This document shows, piece by piece, positions 8,347 to 16,202 of a stretch of 19,419 nucleotides of DNA. Under the pieces are notes generated by a model. It was not told the DNA's origin. It did no database searches and worked only from the letters and a program-made list of their open reading frames with translations. The DNA lies in the NCBI GenBank assembly GCA_948479395.1, contig CAOLUI010000020.1:1-19419 (forward strand). Direction: 5' to 3'. The DNA is from an uncultured Bacilli bacterium. Lineage in GTDB: Bacteria > Bacillota_I > Bacilli_A > RF39 > UBA660. The translations under genes and the position numbers were made by a program. The stretch's first letter is position 1. Every line of letters begins with the position of its first letter.

Positions 8347-8375
8347 ATTATAGAACAGGAATTTTAAATAGTCAA
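8347..8375 (-). promoter_or_regulatory. Sigma-A promoter of the pilin gene
   Basis: The -35 box is TTGACT (8370-8375) and the -10 box is TATAAT (8347-8352). They are separated by exactly 17 bases and differ from consensus by one base. The expected start site is around 8340, leaving a leader of about 25 bases before the ATG at 8315. Confidence 0.82.
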
Positions 8376-8411
8376 TAAATGGTGTCAAATAAATTATATT
8401 TTTTTACAAAA

Positions 8412-8633
8412 TTATTTTAATGTTTCTAAAATACTACTAATAATATCTATATTATCAATGGCATCACTTATTTTATCCGTAACATTTAAATGATATTGTT
8501 CTTTCATTTTGATTACAAATAATTTATAATTGTCTTCATTACGATTTAAGTCTTTAATCCAATAAGAATTTTCTTTTAAAAGAGTATTCATTTTTTTATC
8601 TTCTTCTAATTTTTTTTGCACATTTAAGTTCAT
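8412..8633 (-). CDS. ylbE: YlbE-like protein
   Basis: This 73-residue soluble protein shows the YlbE pattern. An N-terminal helix leads to SYWIKDLNRNEDNYKLF, corresponding to the family's P-x-WYRxLxRxP motif, and ends in a helix with IDNIDIISSILETLK. B. subtilis YlbE is about 79 residues and lies directly after ylbD, as here. Function is unknown. I chose the ATG at 8633, with GAGGAT about six bases upstream and one base after the ylbD stop. The alternative TTG at 8645 would overlap ylbD and add four residues. No clear terminator is seen between it and the downstream pilin promoter. Confidence 0.72.
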   Translation of the reverse strand: MNLNVQKKLEEDKKMNTLLKENSYWIKDLNRNEDNYKLFVIKMKEQYHLNVTDKISDAIDNIDIISSILETLK

Positions 8634-8634
8634 T

Positions 8635-9000
8635 TTAATCCTCAAATATTTTATTTATTGGACGGGGTTTAATAGCTTCGGTTGCAGAGGCAGCTGATGC
8701 TGTACTCCCTTTACTAGTTAATTCTTGGACAATACCTAGGGCTTTTTGCGCTGTATTTATATGTTCTTGAATAGAATTAAAGTCAATATTTTTTAGTTTG
8801 TCAGTAAAGTTTTTGATATTGTATTCACTAGTTTTAGAGGTTTGATTATTTTTAAAATAATCTTGCCACGCACTTTCTTCTTCACCATATATATCATATA
8901 TTTCGTATAAATTTTGCCAAGTTGTCTCACCATTTTTTATAAATTTTACGAGTTCTGGATGTTTAGATGCAAAAATTTTAAATTCATCTTTTTTGGCCAT
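8635..9000 (-). CDS. ylbD: YlbD-like protein (putative spore coat family)
   Basis: This 121-residue hydrophilic protein opens with MAKKDEFKIFASKHPELVKF, then NGETTWQNLYEIYDIYGEEE. The same F-x3-KxHP-x2-(V/I)-x3-(R/K)xGxxTWQ-x2-(Y/F)E pattern is found in B. subtilis YlbD (about 132 residues), annotated as a putative coat protein. A predicted amphipathic helix around residues 68-90 and an Ala/Ser/Thr-rich stretch follow. The ATG at 9000 has AGGTGAT six bases upstream. ylbE follows after one base. Coat function comes from the Bacillus family name and has not been shown for this lineage. Confidence 0.82.
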   Translation of the reverse strand: MAKKDEFKIFASKHPELVKFIKNGETTWQNLYEIYDIYGEEESAWQDYFKNNQTSKTSEYNIKNFTDKLKNIDFNSIQEHINTAQKALGIVQELTSKGSTASAASATEAIKPRPINKIFED

Positions 9001-9043
9001 AAAAAATCACCTATTTCATTTTATGCAAATAAGTGTTTTTTTA

Positions 9044-11551
9044 TTATAGTTTAAAATCATTCAAAAAATCATCAATTGTTATTTCTTTTACTTTTTCGAT
9101 ATTAGGTGCTTCTTGTTTTTCTGGCTCTTTATTTAAATAACTGGTTAGTTCAACTTTTTTAGCTATTTTATCAATTTTATTTTTCGCAATATTAGAACCA
9201 GTGCTAGCTAAATCCATAATAGTGATATCACTATTTTTAAGATATTTAATTTCACTATCAGATTTTAATAATATTGTATCTCGAGCAGTTGTTGGAAAAG
9301 CTTTAATTATTTCATAATTAACTGATTTTACTTTTTTTATTAAAGCATTACCTTTTTTGGCTCTTCCAGTAGGCAATATTTCGCTACATTTAACCCTTTT
9401 AGCCGTTTTATGGTTGGTAAAAATATTTAAATAATCTTCCTGATCTATTGATAGCGCACTTACTAAATGGTCATCTTTTAAATTGATGCCCTTTACTCCT
9501 GATGATTTTACTCCTGTTAAAGGAATTTCTTCAGAATTAAAACGAACACAATAACCATTTTGACTAATAAGTAAGATATCTTGCTCTTCAATAAAGCAAT
9601 CTACTACTTGATCATTTTCTTTTAATTTAATAGCCATAAGTGGTTTAGAATAACGGGTAACTTCAAAATCTTTGATTTTACTTTTTTTAACTAAACCATT
9701 TTTGGTTGTTATAATGATATTTTGCTCTTTGTTAGTCATAACACAGGCAAATACTACTTGTTCTTCGGAATTCATTAAAATGATATTATTAATATGTTTA
9801 CCAAGTTCTTTCCATTTAGCTTCCGGTATTTTATGAACCGGAATATATAAATAATTACCTAGACTAGTAAAGACTAGAATTTTATCGAGTGTTGTAAGTT
9901 CAAAAAGACTGATTATAAAGTCACCTGGTTTTAGGGTGGTCTCATCTTGGCCACGAGAAGCATAAGATTTTTGGCTTACACGCTTAATATAACCTTCATT
10001 AGTTACTACTACAACAACATTTTCTTTAGGGATCATATCCATCATATCTAGTTTGATTTCGGTAACATTTTCTTTGATTTTAGTACGTCTTTTATTACCA
10101 TATTCTTTTTTTATAATTTTAAGTTCAGTTTTCATAACATGCTTTAAGGCATCTTCATTATTTAAAATCTGTTCCCAGATATGAATGTTTTTGGCTAATT
10201 TTTCCATTTCTTCTTGAAGAGCTACAATATCAGTATTAGTTAAACGATATAATTGTAACTCGACAATCGCTTTAGCTTGTTCAAAAGTAAAATCATATTC
10301 TTGAGAAAGATTGGTAATAGCATCGCTTTTATTTTTGCTTCCACGAATGATTCTAATAACTTCATCTAATATGCTAATGGCTTTTATTAAACCTTCTAAA
10401 ATATGATATTGAGATCTCGCATGATCTAGATCAAATTTAGTTCGTCTAGTAATAACTTCACTTTGATGTTTGATAAAAGCATCTAAAGTTTCTAAAATAC
10501 CAATTAGTTTGGGACGACGATTTACAATAGCTACCATATTAAAATTGTAATTAATTTGTAAATCAGTATTTTTAAGAAGATAATTTAAGACTAGTTCAGC
10601 ATTAGCGCTAGATTTTAAATCAATAATAATACGTGCCATATGTTCATGATCTGATTCATCAATGACATCGTTTATACCTTCAATTTTTTTATCTAATTTT
10701 ATTTCAGTTATTTTTTTTATTAATTGTTCTTTTACTACTTCATATGGAATAGAATGAACAATTATTTGCTTTTTAGAACCATTTTTAATAATTTCACAAT
10801 CAGATGTTAAAACTACTTTACCTTTTCCTTTAGTATAGGCATCAATTAGACCATTTTTACCTTCAATTACCCCACCAGTTGGAAAATCGGGACCAGGCAT
10901 TATATCCATTATGGTTTCTAATTTACAGTTAGGAGAATCAATTCGTTTAATGGTGGCATCAATTACTTCACTTAAGTTATGAGGTGGAATATTAGTAGCA
11001 TACCCGGCACTAATTCCAGTTGATCCATTAACGAGTAAATTAGGAAAAGAAGCGGGTAAAACAGTCGGTTCTTTTTCTTCGTCATCAAAATTCCAAGCCA
11101 TCTCTACTGTATTTTTATTAATTGAGGTAAGCATGGTTTCGGCAAGTTTTGTAAGTCTAGCTTCCGTATAACGCATGGCAGCTGGTCCATCACCATCAAT
11201 TGAACCATTATTTCCATGAATATCAATAAAACATTCACGCATTTTCCAAGGTTGACTCATTCTAATTAAAGCTTCATAAATGGAAGAGTCTCCATGGGGA
11301 TGAAATCTACCCATAATATCTCCGACTGCTTTAGCACTTTTTTTATGAGGTTTATCATGAGTAAAATGAGAAATATACATATCAAAAAGAATTCGTCTTT
11401 GTACAGGTTTTAAACCATCTCGAACATCAGGTAAAGCCCGTTCTTGAATTATTTCTTTTGAATAACGACCAAAACCGGTTTCCATAATTTCTTCTAAACT
11501 ATAATCATATATTTTTTCAATTATTTCTTTAGTCTCTTTTTTTTTGGGCAT
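9044..11551 (-). CDS. parC: DNA topoisomerase IV subunit A (ParC)
   Basis: ParC is the DNA-cleaving subunit of topoisomerase IV, which decatenates replicated chromosomes. The active-site tyrosine is Tyr128 in AAMRYTEARL. The quinolone-determining region reads HPHGDSSIYEA (residues 84-94), with the usual Ser89 and Glu93 equivalent to E. coli Ser80 and Glu84, so no classic resistance substitution is visible. The C-terminal beta-pinwheel (RTKIKE, GNYLYIPVHKIPEAKWKELG) matches Gram-positive ParC. The gyrase box QRRGG(K/R)G is missing, which separates it from GyrA. Length is 835 residues, ending in an acidic tail. The ATG at 11551 has AAGGTG six bases upstream and is preferred to a GTG at 11560. 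It follows parE by 29 bases. Confidence 0.96.
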   Translation of the reverse strand: MPKKKETKEIIEKIYDYSLEEIMETGFGRYSKEIIQERALPDVRDGLKPVQRRILFDMYISHFTHDKPHKKSAKAVGDIMGRFHPHGDSSIYEALIRMSQPWKMRECFIDIHGNNGSIDGDGPAAMRYTEARLTKLAETMLTSINKNTVEMAWNFDDEEKEPTVLPASFPNLLVNGSTGISAGYATNIPPHNLSEVIDATIKRIDSPNCKLETIMDIMPGPDFPTGGVIEGKNGLIDAYTKGKGKVVLTSDCEIIKNGSKKQIIVHSIPYEVVKEQLIKKITEIKLDKKIEGINDVIDESDHEHMARIIIDLKSSANAELVLNYLLKNTDLQINYNFNMVAIVNRRPKLIGILETLDAFIKHQSEVITRRTKFDLDHARSQYHILEGLIKAISILDEVIRIIRGSKNKSDAITNLSQEYDFTFEQAKAIVELQLYRLTNTDIVALQEEMEKLAKNIHIWEQILNNEDALKHVMKTELKIIKKEYGNKRRTKIKENVTEIKLDMMDMIPKENVVVVVTNEGYIKRVSQKSYASRGQDETTLKPGDFIISLFELTTLDKILVFTSLGNYLYIPVHKIPEAKWKELGKHINNIILMNSEEQVVFACVMTNKEQNIIITTKNGLVKKSKIKDFEVTRYSKPLMAIKLKENDQVVDCFIEEQDILLISQNGYCVRFNSEEIPLTGVKSSGVKGINLKDDHLVSALSIDQEDYLNIFTNHKTAKRVKCSEILPTGRAKKGNALIKKVKSVNYEIIKAFPTTARDTILLKSDSEIKYLKNSDITIMDLASTGSNIAKNKIDKIAKKVELTSYLNKEPEKQEAPNIEKVKEITIDDFLNDFKL

Positions 11552-11580
11552 TATTTTCACCTTCTTTTCTAATTTAATTT

Positions 11581-13491
11581 TTATTTACGAAAATCATCTT
11601 CTAAAGTAAAGTCGACATTTTCATTAATCCATTCTTTTCGAGGTTCGACTTTATCTCCCATAAGCAAATGAATTCTTTTTTCGGCAAGAGCTGCATCGGT
11701 TAAATTAACCCGCATTAAACGACGATTTTGAGGATCCATGGTTGTTTCATATAATTCATCAGCATTCATTTCTCCTAATCCTTTAAATCTTTGAATTTTA
11801 TAGTTTCCTTTCATAGTTTTCTTTTTTTCTTCTAATTCATTATCATCAGCTATATATATTTTCCCTTTATTGCCTACTTCTATTGAATATAAAGGAGGAT
11901 TAGCAATATAAAGCATACCAGCTTCAATTAAAGGACGCATGAAGCGGTAAAAAAAGGTAATTAAAAGGATTTGAATGTGAGAACCATCGACATCAGCATC
12001 GGTCATAATAATTACTTTACCATAATTAGAATCTTTGGGATCAAAATCAGCACCCAAACCAGCACCTATAGCATATTCTATTTGTTTTAATTCGGCATTA
12101 GATTCAATATCATGAGTACTAGCTTTTTCACAATTTAATACTTTACCTCGAAGAGGTAAAATAGCTTGAGTTTCCCGGTTACGGTGGGTTTTAGCTGATC
12201 CTCCAGCACTATCTCCTTCTACTAAAAAGAGTTCATTTTTGGAATAATCTTTTCCCGTAGCTTTAGTTAATTTTTCACTTAAAATTCTTTCTTTAGAATT
12301 TTTCCCAGTTCCTTTACGAGCAGCTTCTCGAGCTTTTCTGGCAGCTTCTCGAGCAATTTTACTTTTCATAGCTTTATCCAGAATTAAAAGCGCAATCTCC
12401 TTATTTTCTTCTAAAAAGAATTTTAAACTTTCATAAGTAATAGACTCCGTAATACTACGAGCCTCAGGCGTCCCAAGTTTTCCTTTGGTTTGGCCTTCAA
12501 ATTGCAGCATTCGCTCAGGTATTTTTAAACTTATTACGGCACTTAATCCTTCTCGAACATCTTCACCATTTAAATTTCCTCCACTATTGCCTTTAATTAA
12601 ATTATTATTTTTGGCATAATCATTAAAAGCTTTCGTAATACCTGTTTTAAATCCAACTTCATGAGAACCACCATCACTCGTTTTAACGTTATTAACAAAA
12701 CTCATAATGTTTTCGTTATACGATTCACTATATTGCATGGCAATATTAACTTCAATGTCATTCTTAGTTCCATTATAGTTAATTACTTTATGTAAGACTT
12801 TTTTGCCTTCATTAATGTATTCAACAAAACTAACTAAGCCATTTTCATAATGAAACTTAGCTTCTTTATTATCTGCTTCATCTTTAATAATTACGGTTAA
12901 ATTAGGAAGTAAAAAAGCACTCTCTTGCATTCTTTCAACAATAGTTGTATAGGAAAAACTAGATTGTTTAAACATTTCATAATCAGGTAAAAATGTTACA
13001 GTAGTACCTGTTTTTTTAGTTTCTCCAATGGTCTTTAAAGGGCTTTCGACTACACCTCCATTACAAAATCTTATATTACTAATTTTTCCGTCAGTATAAA
13101 TAGTAACGTCCATCTTTTTAGATAAAGCATTAACTACACTGGCTCCTACTCCATGAAGTCCTCCACTTACTTTATAACCACTAGTTTCAAATTTTCCCCC
13201 AGCGTGTAAAACCGTATAAATAACTTCAGGAGTTGATTTTCCTGATTCGTGCATGCCAATTGGAACTCCTCGTCCATTATCACTTATTGTAATACTTTCA
13301 TCTTTGTTAATGGTAATATGAATAGTATCTCCAAAACCGTTAATAATTTCATCAATGGCATTATCAACAATTTCCCAAACTAAATGATGAAGACCTTTTT
13401 TATCAGTTGAACCGATATACATCCCTGGCCTTTTTCTTACAGCTTCTAACCCTTCTAATATTTTAATTGATGAAGCATCATATTTTGTCAT
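11581..13491 (-). CDS. parE: DNA topoisomerase IV subunit B (ParE)
   Basis: ParE is the ATPase subunit of topoisomerase IV. The GHKL ATPase domain has Glu40 and Asn44 in WEIVDNAIDE, DNGRGVP at about 71-77, and GGLHGVGASVVNALS as the lid and phosphate loop. The QTK loop appears as FEGQTKGKLGT. The Toprim domain has EGDSAGGSAK and the metal-binding DADVDGSHI, and the C-terminal RFKGLGEMNADELYETT is also conserved. At 636 residues it lacks the insert of Gram-negative GyrB. It could be taken for GyrB alone, but the partner lacks a gyrase box. The start at 13491 has AGGTGAT just upstream. The space between the preceding terminator and this gene is short and no clear promoter is visible. Confidence 0.95.
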   Translation of the reverse strand: MTKYDASSIKILEGLEAVRKRPGMYIGSTDKKGLHHLVWEIVDNAIDEIINGFGDTIHITINKDESITISDNGRGVPIGMHESGKSTPEVIYTVLHAGGKFETSGYKVSGGLHGVGASVVNALSKKMDVTIYTDGKISNIRFCNGGVVESPLKTIGETKKTGTTVTFLPDYEMFKQSSFSYTTIVERMQESAFLLPNLTVIIKDEADNKEAKFHYENGLVSFVEYINEGKKVLHKVINYNGTKNDIEVNIAMQYSESYNENIMSFVNNVKTSDGGSHEVGFKTGITKAFNDYAKNNNLIKGNSGGNLNGEDVREGLSAVISLKIPERMLQFEGQTKGKLGTPEARSITESITYESLKFFLEENKEIALLILDKAMKSKIAREAARKAREAARKGTGKNSKERILSEKLTKATGKDYSKNELFLVEGDSAGGSAKTHRNRETQAILPLRGKVLNCEKASTHDIESNAELKQIEYAIGAGLGADFDPKDSNYGKVIIMTDADVDGSHIQILLITFFYRFMRPLIEAGMLYIANPPLYSIEVGNKGKIYIADDNELEEKKKTMKGNYKIQRFKGLGEMNADELYETTMDPQNRRLMRVNLTDAALAEKRIHLLMGDKVEPRKEWINENVDFTLEDDFRK

Positions 13492-13516
13492 GTTATCACC
13501 TAAATAAGTATATCAT

Positions 13517-13545
13517 AAAAAAAAACAACTAGCGAGCTAAGTTGT
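13517..13545 (-). terminator. Terminator of the TasA-like gene
   Basis: On the minus strand ACAACT and AGTTGT pair (13540-13545 and 13525-13530). The stem is extended by GC pairs around a small loop with one bulged base, and nine Ts follow. It lies between the secreted-protein gene and parE. Confidence 0.8.
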
Positions 13546-13559
13546 CAATCATATGTTTA

Positions 13560-14162
13560 TTATTCATTAATCGCTGTTGCTATAGTAGCAATTGCTGCTT
13601 CAAATTTATTGCCATTAATTGCTGTTGTAGCACTCTCATCAATCCATAATCTTAAATTATATTTAACAGATTCATTTTCGGCTAAAACTCCCTTAGCTTC
13701 TCCTTCACTAGTTTCTAAAGCGAAAGATGATTTCAAAGTCTTACTGTAATTAAAACTAGAAGTTTCATTATTTGGTGTTGCGGCTGATAAAGATTTAGCA
13801 ACAGCAGATGCACCACCCACTTTTTGAAGGGAATATTTAACTAAATTATAAGGTATTTCAGTAGCCCCTGTTTCTAAAGTATTTAAATAAACTGTATAAG
13901 AAGCTTTAACATCACATGTATTTTGAATTGTAAATTCATAAGGAGTTAATTGTAATCCTTTACTATCGGCTACCGGATAGGCATTAGTTAAATTAATTGG
14001 ATTTTTATCAGAAAAAGTGATGGCAAAACAACCTGTTTGAATAATATTTTCAGTTTGTTGATATTTGGTAACCTTCCACAAAGCATAACTACTTCCTAAA
14101 AACATTAAACCCACCATCATAATAGCAATGACCGCCAAAGAAATTCTATATCTTAATCGCAT
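13560..14162 (-). CDS. TasA/camelysin-like secreted protein
   Basis: This 200-residue exported protein has a basic start (MRLRYRIS), a hydrophobic core to about residue 25, then SSYALWK. The mature part reads TENIIQTGCFAITFSD and later LTPYEFTIQNTCDVKASYTV, ending in a beta-rich domain. This order resembles the TasA/CalY family, whose members form biofilm fibres in Bacillus and are processed by the signal peptidase SipW. In that family a short exported leader is followed by a GTLDL-like strand and an F-x-(I/V)-x-N element. Two cysteines could pair. The resemblance is by pattern only, and no SipW gene is in the window. GGGTGA lies six bases before the ATG. The gene appears to be a single transcription unit with its own terminator. 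Confidence 0.62.
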   Translation of the reverse strand: MRLRYRISLAVIAIMMVGLMFLGSSYALWKVTKYQQTENIIQTGCFAITFSDKNPINLTNAYPVADSKGLQLTPYEFTIQNTCDVKASYTVYLNTLETGATEIPYNLVKYSLQKVGGASAVAKSLSAATPNNETSSFNYSKTLKSSFALETSEGEAKGVLAENESVKYNLRLWIDESATTAINGNKFEAAIATIATAINE

Positions 14163-14200
14163 AAATCTTCACCCATAACTTTTCTTATTCTCTAATTCAT

Positions 14201-14229
14201 ATTATAAAATAAAATAAAGCTTTTGAAAA
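14201..14229 (-). promoter_or_regulatory. Probable promoter of the TasA-like gene
   Basis: A perfect TATAAT (14201-14206) on the minus strand lies about 40 bases before the ATG. The matching -35 box at 17 bases is weak (TTTTCA), so only the -10 box is well supported. The region overlaps the weak terminator of ylbL. Confidence 0.42.
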
Positions 14230-14235
14230 GCCCTT
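14207..14235 (-). terminator. Weak terminator after ylbL
   Basis: On the minus strand AGGGCTT can pair with AAGCTTT using two G-T pairs, followed by ATTTTATTTTAT. The stem is imperfect and the T run interrupted, so termination may be partial and could feed the TasA-like gene. Confidence 0.42.
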
Positions 14236-14240
14236 ATTTT

Positions 14241-15245
14241 TTATTTTGCCAACTTTTCAATAGCTTCCTTTAAAGTATCTACTTTTATAAGCTTTATATT
14301 TAAATTATTTTCTTCTTTAACTTTTAAAGCTTCTTCATAATTGTTTTTAGGACATAAAAAGATATCAGCTTTAACTTTTTCAGCTCCAAGTAATTTATAT
14401 TTGACTCCCGCTATTTCTCCAACATTTCCAGAAACATCAATGGTTCCAGTACCCACAATATTTCTTCCTTTAGTTATATCATCTTTTGTTAGAGCATTAT
14501 AAATAGATAAAGATGTCATTAAGCCTCCACTACTACCAGATTCACTTTTTTCGGTTTTAATTTCTATTTGAGGTTCAACTTCATAATCATAATCATTAAT
14601 AATAGATATTCCCACTTTTAAACTATTATCTATTTCGTAAACTTTAGCAGTACAATTAATTATTTCTTCGCCTCTTTGGACTTCAAAAGAAACAAGTTCA
14701 TCTTTTTTTAAAGAGTTAATATAACCTTGTAAGGCACTTAATTCTTCAAATTCATTGTTATTTACTTTTAAAATAATATCGCCGACTTCTAAATCAGTTT
14801 TGGCGTCACTAGTAATATAAATAATCATTTGATGGACTTTATTAATTTTAACTTCTTTATTTGCCATTTTATAAGCACTAATAATAGCATTATCAAGACC
14901 TTGTTCTAAATAAAGACGATCTCTTTTAATAGTGTCATCTACTGATTCGTTATCTATAGTAATTTGAGATGATTTTTCTAAATCCCAATTAGGTATAATA
15001 AACGATAAAAGAACAAAGGGAATATTCCCTTTCATCATCGACACATAAGCCATTGACAACTTTCCTTTGGTTTCATTTTTTTCTTGCATAATTACTCGAT
15101 CTGCTAAGTCAATTGTTCCCCCTGGACGATAGACTACGAAAGGAAGTTCATAAAAAACAAAAATGAATAAAACTATTAAAGCAATTAAAAATTTATAATT
15201 TTCTTTTATGATTTTTTTTAATTTTTCATATAATTTATTAAACAT
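14241..15245 (-). CDS. ylbL: PDZ and Lon-domain membrane serine protease (YlbL/SepM type)
   Basis: This 334-residue protease is anchored by one N-terminal helix (about residues 18-34), with the rest outside the cell. YPGG-like YRPGG at 40-43 and the N-terminal region are typical. A PDZ domain spans about 135-200 (DLEVGDIILKVNN). The C-terminal Lon-type domain has catalytic Ser239 in GSSGGLM and Lys282 in EIAGVKYK, preceded by GTGTIDVSGNVG. B. subtilis YlbL (with CtpA) degrades the checkpoint protein YneA, and Streptococcus SepM trims the competence peptide; the substrate here is unknown. AGGTGA lies nine bases before the ATG. The gene is divergent from ylbJ with 45 bases between starts. Confidence 0.93.
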   Translation of the reverse strand: MFNKLYEKLKKIIKENYKFLIALIVLFIFVFYELPFVVYRPGGTIDLADRVIMQEKNETKGKLSMAYVSMMKGNIPFVLLSFIIPNWDLEKSSQITIDNESVDDTIKRDRLYLEQGLDNAIISAYKMANKEVKINKVHQMIIYITSDAKTDLEVGDIILKVNNNEFEELSALQGYINSLKKDELVSFEVQRGEEIINCTAKVYEIDNSLKVGISIINDYDYEVEPQIEIKTEKSESGSSGGLMTSLSIYNALTKDDITKGRNIVGTGTIDVSGNVGEIAGVKYKLLGAEKVKADIFLCPKNNYEEALKVKEENNLNIKLIKVDTLKEAIEKLAK

Positions 15246-15266
15246 ATTTTTATTTCACCTAAAATA

Positions 15267-15295
15267 ATTATATCAAATGAAAGAGAGATTATGAA
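15267..15295 (-). promoter_or_regulatory. Possible promoter of ylbL
   Basis: The minus strand has TATAAT (15267-15272) and a -35-like TTCATA (15290-15295) 17 bases apart. The -35 box would overlap the ylbJ start codon, and the transcript would begin close to the ylbL Shine-Dalgarno. It is plausible but unproven. Confidence 0.35.
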
Positions 15296-16202
15296 AAAGT
15301 TTTTTAAAAATGATCTATATATTATTAGCACTTTACTATTTATGATACTTCTATTTAAAAATAGTCTATTGTTTAAGCATTGCATTATAAATGGTTGTAA
15401 TATTTTCTTTCAACAAGTTTTTCCTACTTTACTTCCCATGTTTATTATTAATGATATTTTAATTGAATATAATTTTATTCTTTATTTAAATAAATGGCTT
15501 CATAAGATTTTTTACAAATTATTTAATTTTTCTAATGCGGCAACTTATATTTTTACAATGTCTCTATTTTCAGGCACCCCTACTAATGGATATATTGCAG
15601 CTAGTTTAGTAAAAAATAAAAATTTAAGGGAAAAAGATGCTAGCATGATTTTATCTTATTCCTTTTTTTTAAATCCTTTATTTTTATATAATATGCTCAA
15701 TGCAATTTTGAAAAATCAATTAATAGTTATTAAATTAATTATGATAAATTATTTAATAAATTTTTTGATTGCTTTCTTACATCGAAATTATCAATATCAA
15801 GAAATTAAATTTGATTCTCCCAAAACTAATAATCAGTTTTCAAAAATTCTTGCTAGTAGTATTAATCATGCATTTACAACCCTTATTAATATTTTAGGAA
15901 CAATGATATTTTATTTTTTAATTTGTGAAGCTATTAATTTATTTTTAAAAAATCACATTTTAAACTGTTTAATAAATGGTTTATTAGAAGTAACAGGAGG
16001 TCTTTCTAAATTAGCTAATTTAAATATTAATTTTGGATTAAAAAAAATAGTGGCTGTTATTTTTATTTCTTTTGGCGGATTAAGCATTCATAGCCAAATA
16101 AAAAACATCATTAATGATGTTAATATATCTTACAAGCATTTTTTTAAAGCTCGTTTATTACATGTTATTATATTTACACTTTCTTGTATCTTTATTACCT
16201 AA
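15291..16202 (+). CDS. ylbJ: YlbJ-like integral membrane protein (sporulation family)
   Basis: This 303-residue, highly hydrophobic protein has about eight membrane segments. The best family signatures are FFQQVFPTLLPMFIINDIL near residue 40, the conserved loop FSGTPTNGYIAASLVKN at about 95-110, SYSFFLNPLFLYNML, and the late SFGGLSIHSQIKNI. YlbJ has a nucleoside-recognition/gate fold. In Bacillus it is a sigma-E-dependent sporulation protein, implicated with SpoVV (YlbJ) in dipicolinate passage across the outer forespore membrane. It is about 100 residues shorter than the Bacillus protein. AGAGAG lies just before the ATG. Its 3' end overlaps the convergent prepilin gene by 45 bases. It is the only intact plus-strand gene in the window. 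Confidence 0.87.
   Translation: MKKFFKNDLYIISTLLFMILLFKNSLLFKHCIINGCNIFFQQVFPTLLPMFIINDILIEYNFILYLNKWLHKIFYKLFNFSNAATYIFTMSLFSGTPTNGYIAASLVKNKNLREKDASMILSYSFFLNPLFLYNMLNAILKNQLIVIKLIMINYLINFLIAFLHRNYQYQEIKFDSPKTNNQFSKILASSINHAFTTLINILGTMIFYFLICEAINLFLKNHILNCLINGLLEVTGGLSKLANLNINFGLKKIVAVIFISFGGLSIHSQIKNIINDVNISYKHFFKARLLHVIIFTLSCIFIT

Noticed and set aside
9001..9043. TATAAT near the end of parC as a ylbD promoter
   Set aside because: No acceptable -35 box lies 16-18 bases upstream, so in an AT-rich sequence it may be chance.
9044..13491. parE-parC pair as gyrB-gyrA
   Set aside because: The A subunit lacks the gyrase box and has the ParC-type GNYLYIPVHK and KWKELG sequence in its C-terminal domain.
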